Below, in pieces: positions 35,353 to 38,939 of a stretch of 38,939 bases of DNA. Numbering within the stretch: the stretch's first letter is position 1; each line of letters begins with the position of its first letter. Location of the stretch: the NCBI GenBank assembly GCA_030141605.1, contig JAQGDQ010001476.1, positions 1 to 38,939 on the forward strand. The letters are read 5' to 3'. The position numbers and the translations under genes are program-made. Under the pieces are notes generated by a model that was not told the DNA's origin, ran no database searches, and was given only the letters and a program-made list of their open reading frames with translations. This DNA comes from Tubiluchus corallicola. Taxonomy: Eukaryota; Priapulida; Priapulimorpha; Priapulimorphida; Tubiluchidae.

Positions 35353-36192
35353 GAGAGTAATGTTGTCAGACAACGACCAGTGGCCGTACAAGTGGAGAGT
35401 AATGTTGTCAGACAACGACCAGTGGCCGTACAAGTGGAGAGTAATGTTGTCAGACAACGACCAGTGGCCGTACAAGTGGAGAGTAATGTTGTCAGACAAC
35501 GACCAGTGGCCGTACAAGTGGAGAGTAATGTTGTCAGACAACGACCAGTGGCCGTACAAGTGGAGAGTAATGTTGTCAGACAACGACCAGTGGACGTACA
35601 AGTGGAGAGTAATGTTGTCAGACAACGACCAGTGGCCGTACAAGTGGAGAGTAATGTTGTCAGACAACGACCAGTGGCCGTACAAGTGGAGAGTAATGTT
35701 GTCAGACATCGACCAGTGGCCGTACAAGTGGAGAGTAATGTTGTCAGACAACGACCAGTGGCCGTACAAGTGGAGAGTAATGTTGTCAGACAACGACCAG
35801 TGGCCGTACAAGTGGAGAGTAATGTTGTCAGACAACGACCAGTGGCCGTACACGTGGAGAGTAATGTTGTCAGACAACGACCAGTGGCCGTACAAGTGGA
35901 GAGTAATGTTGTCAGACAACGACCAGTGGCCGTACAAGTGGAGAGTAATGTTGTCAGACAACGACCAGTGGCCGTACAAGTGGAGAGTAATGTTGTCAGA
36001 CAACGACCAGTGGACGTACAAGTGGAGAGTAATGTTGTCAGACAACGACCAGTGGCCGTACAAGTGGAGAGTAATGTTGTCAGACAACGACCAGTGGACG
36101 TACAAGTGGAGAGTAATGTTGTCAGACAACGACCAGTGGCCGTACAAGTGGAGAGTAATGTTGTCAGACAACGACCAGTGGCCGTACAAGTA
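35353..36192 (+). repeat. 42-bp minisatellite, 20 near-identical units
   Basis: The unit is GAGAGTAATGTTGTCAGACA then ACGACCAGTGGCCGTACAAGTG with very few differences (gacatcgacc, gtggacgtac, cacgtgg). Each unit holds the 13-bp perfect palindrome GTTGTCAGACAAC. Since 42 is a multiple of three and the unit has no stop in several frames, open frames of about 290-300 codons exist on both strands. I see no splice site, conserved start or domain, so I do not call them genes. Confidence 0.97.
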
Positions 36193-36504
36193 CTCAGGCT
36201 TCCTGGTTTTGCAGAGCCGATATTAAGTGAAATTTCCCGTCTTCACACTCCAAACTGGATGCCTGGTTTTACTTAATTTTTCCCCGTCAAAAGGGAGGGG
36301 CCCAGACCCTCTGGACTACCCTTATGATCTGATTCTGGATAGTAACTAACCGTTCTGAAAATCAGAGTCATTATCGAAAACGATTTATTTTATTACGATG
36401 AATGGTTGTTCTTTATTCGATATATCTGATTTTAACGATTTAGTTCAATGTTTTTAACCTTTTAAACTTACATAAAAAGTGCGAGCGAAACCCGGGCGAG
36501 TGAA
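36193..36504. other. Spacer between two minisatellites
   Basis: No gene. cagaccctctggactaccct and tgatctgattctgg near 36300-36345 look like a transposon end. Confidence 0.35.
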
Positions 36505-38688
36505 TGCCCTGAATTGAGCTTAATTTGTAGCAGTTTTAATGTATTCGGTTAGTTTTGCATACTGAATTGAGCTTAATTTGTAGCAGTTTTAATGTACTCG
36601 GTTACTTTTGCATACTGAACTGAGCTTTATTTGTAGCAGTTTTAATGTATTCGGTTACTTTTGCATACTGAATTGAGCTTAATTTGTAGCAGTTTTAATG
36701 TATTCGGTTACTTTTGCATACTGAACTGAGCTTAATTTGTAGCAGTTTTAATGTATTCGGTTACTTTTGCATACTGAACTGAGCTTAATTTGTAGCAGTT
36801 TTAATGTATTCGGTTACTTTTGCATACTGAACTGAGCTTAATTTGTAGCAGTTTTAATGTATTCGGTTAGTTTTGCATACTGAACTGAGCTTAATTTGTA
36901 GCTGTTTTAATGTATTCGGTTACTTTTGCATACTGAACTGAGCTTAATTTGTAGCAGTTTTAATGTATTCGGTTACTTTTGCATACTGAACTGAGCTTAA
37001 TTTGTAGCAGTTTTAATGTATTCGGTTACTTTTGCATACTGAACTGAGCTTAATTTGTAGCAGTTTTAATGTATTCGGTTAGTTTTGCATACTTAACTGA
37101 GCTTAATTTGTAGCTGTTTTAATGTATTCGGTTACTTTTGCATACTGAATTGAGCTTAATTTGTAGCAGTTTTAATGTATTCGGTTACTTTTGCATACTG
37201 AACTGAGCTTAATTTGTAGCAGTTTTAATGTATTCGGTTACTTTTGCATACTGAACTGAGCTTAATTTGTAGCAGTTTTAATGTATTCGGTTACTTTTGC
37301 ATACTGAACTGAGCTTAATTTGTAGCAGTTTTAATGTATTCGGTTACTTTTGCATACTGAATTGAGCTTAATTTGTAGCAGTTTTAATGTATTCGGTTAG
37401 TTTTGCATACTGAATTGAGCTTAATTTGTAGCAGTTTTAATGTATTCGGTTAGTTTTGCATACTGAATTGAGCTTAATTTGTAGCAGTTTTAATGTATTC
37501 GGTTAGTTTTGCATACTGAATTGAGCTTAATTTGTAGCAGTTTTAATGTATTCGGTTAGTTTTGCATACTGAATTGAGCTTAATTTGTAGCAGTTTTAAT
37601 GTATTCGGTTACTTTTGCATACTGAACTGAGCTTAATTTGTAGCAGTTTTAATGTATTCGGTTACTTTTGCATACTGAACTGAGCTTAATTTGTAGCAGT
37701 TTTAATGTATTCGGTTACTTTTGCATACTGAACTGAGCTTAATTTGTAGCAGTTTTAATGTATTCGGTTACTTTTGCATACTGAACTGAGCTTAATTTGT
37801 AGCAGTTTTAATGTATTCGGTTAGTTTTGCAACTGAATTGAGCTTAATTTGTCAGTTTTAATGTATTCGGTTAGTTTTGCATACTGAATTGAGCTTAATT
37901 TGTAGCAGTTTTAATGTATTCGGTTAGTTTTGCATATGAATTGAGCTTAATTTGTAGCAGTTTTAATGTATTCGGTTAGTTGCATACTGAATTGAGCTTA
38001 ATTTGTAGCAGTTTTAATGTATTCGGTTAGTTTTGCATACTGAATTGAGCTTAATTTGTAGCAGTTTTAATGTATTCGGTTAGTTTTGCATACTGAAATG
38101 AGCTTAATTTGTAGCAGTTTTAATGTATTCGGTTAGTTTTGCATACTGAATTGAGCTTAATTTGTAGCAGTTTTAATGTATTCGGTTACTTTTGCATACT
38201 GAACTGAGCTTAATTTGTAGCAGTTTTAATGTATTCGGTTACTTTTGCATACTGAACTGAGCTTAATTTGTAGCAGTTTTAATGTATTCGGTTACTTTTG
38301 CATACTGAACTGAGCTTAATTTGTAGCAGTTTTAATGTATTCGGTTAGTTTTGCATACTGAACTGAGCTTAATTTGTAGCAGTTTTAATGTATTCGGTTA
38401 GTTTTGCATACTGAACTGAGCTTAATTTGTAGCAGTTTTAATGTATTCGGTTAGTTTTGCATACTGAACTGAGCTTAATTTGTAGCAGTTTTAATGTATT
38501 CGGTTAGTTTTGCATACTGAATTGAGCTTAATTTGTAGCAGTTTTAATGTATTCGGTTAGTTTTGCATACTGAATTGAGCTTAATTTGTAGCAGTTTTAA
38601 TGTATTCGGTTAGTTTTGCATACTGAATTGAGCTTAATTTGTAGCAGTTTTAATGTATTCGGTTACTTTTGCATACTGAACTGAGCTT
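36505..38688 (+). repeat. 53-bp minisatellite, about 41 units
   Basis: The unit is GAGCTTAATTTGTAGCAGTT, TTAATGTATTCGGTTACTTT, then TGCATACTGAACT. Two linked variants (TACTTTT with AACTGAG, TAGTTTT with AATTGAG) occur in blocks. A few units near 37830-37990 carry small deletions. Its right edge runs into a broken exon copy through the shared bases CTGAGCTT. Confidence 0.97.
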
Positions 38689-38735
38689 CTGGTGTATCAT
38701 GGCATTGCACCTGAGCAAGTAATGGTGCAAAACAT
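38682..38735 (-). pseudogene. Inverted, broken copy of exon E13
   Basis: On the minus strand, after TATTTCTTTGTAG (acceptor, 38736-38740), it codes CFAPLLAQVQCHDTPEAQ in the same phase as E13 and then breaks at CAG into the 53-bp array, where the frame meets a stop after five residues (FSMQK). Upstream intron homology to 32365-32431 continues to about 38812 (cctattctagggtatttaaa). Confidence 0.85.
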
Positions 38736-38740
38736 CTACA

Positions 38741-38939
38741 AAGAAATATAAGCAAATACCATTTATGGTCAACTTTAATTTAAATACCCTAGAATAGGTG
38801 CGTTAGATCATTCAACCTGTTCAGCTGGGTATTTTCTTTACTTACGAAGAAACACGACTATCGAGAACTACACCAGTACGGTATATGCAAGCGTACGTAA
38901 GCAGTGTACTTCGTTCAGTTACGTATTGCTGTATTCACT
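38741..38939 (-). other. Intron copy and unassigned edge
   Basis: 38741-38812 is the inverted counterpart of the intron just before E13. The remaining 127 bp show nothing recognisable. Confidence 0.55.

Noticed and set aside
35287-36276. About 300-codon proteins with 14-residue repeats, on both strands
   Set aside because: The 42-bp period keeps several frames open at once. No splice sites, domain or codon preference favours one of them.
36505-38688. CRISPR array
   Set aside because: Units are directly contiguous with no unique spacers, the genome is animal, and there are no cas genes. The same holds for all the other arrays in the window.

Overview
This is nuclear DNA from an animal, most likely an aquatic invertebrate. 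It has spliced genes with GT-AG introns, a tektin (a protein of cilia and flagella), a Mab-21/cGAS-like nucleotidyltransferase, armadillo (ARM) repeats of the ZYG11/ZER1 type, a LINE 3' end, tRNA-derived SINEs, several short DNA transposons (MITEs), and very many micro- and minisatellites. The sequence is AT-rich by eye. I cannot name the species. All gene models come from reading frames, splice-site consensus and exon phase, with no transcript evidence.

Layout. Positions 1-1,780 are microsatellites. Positions 2,833-5,367 hold the last three coding exons of a tektin gene (+). Positions 5,400-9,360 are intergenic, with transposon relics, a hAT-like element whose end has become a 59-bp tandem array, and a possible 52-codon minus-strand gene near 7.0 kb. 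From 9,475 to about 34 kb I can build one long plus-strand gene. Its N-terminal end is two short exons with a CxxC motif. A single 2-kb exon then encodes ankyrin repeats and a complete Mab-21/cGAS-like nucleotidyltransferase domain with its catalytic residues in place. Eleven short exons (E4-E14) follow and encode ARM repeats that look like the C-terminal half of ZYG11B/ZER1, the substrate receptors of CUL2 ubiquitin ligases. Every junction in the model is phase-compatible.

The introns are filled with dispersed elements. They include a MITE with 6-bp target duplications (an unoccupied paralogous site is also in the window), four copies of a TTTCACAG-ended MITE, a pogo-like MITE, an inverted SINE pair and a LINE fragment. 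Tandem arrays repeatedly sit on or next to splice sites. In the two exons coding for the SDGPS-W segment (E12 and E14), a 33-bp minisatellite has grown out of the exon/intron junction itself. Each unit carries the last 14 exonic bases and a GT donor, and 33 bp preserves the frame, so dozens of interchangeable in-frame splice donors exist.

Positions 35,350-38,690 are two further minisatellites (42 bp and 53 bp). At the right edge is a broken, inverted copy of exon E13 (minus strand), which points to a rearranged cluster of this gene family.

The main candidate for something new is the ankyrin + cGAS-like nucleotidyltransferase + ZYG11/ZER1-like ARM fusion, with its splice-donor minisatellites. 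Functionally it suggests an innate-immune nucleotidyltransferase joined to a protein-interaction or ubiquitin-ligase adaptor module. That role is inference.
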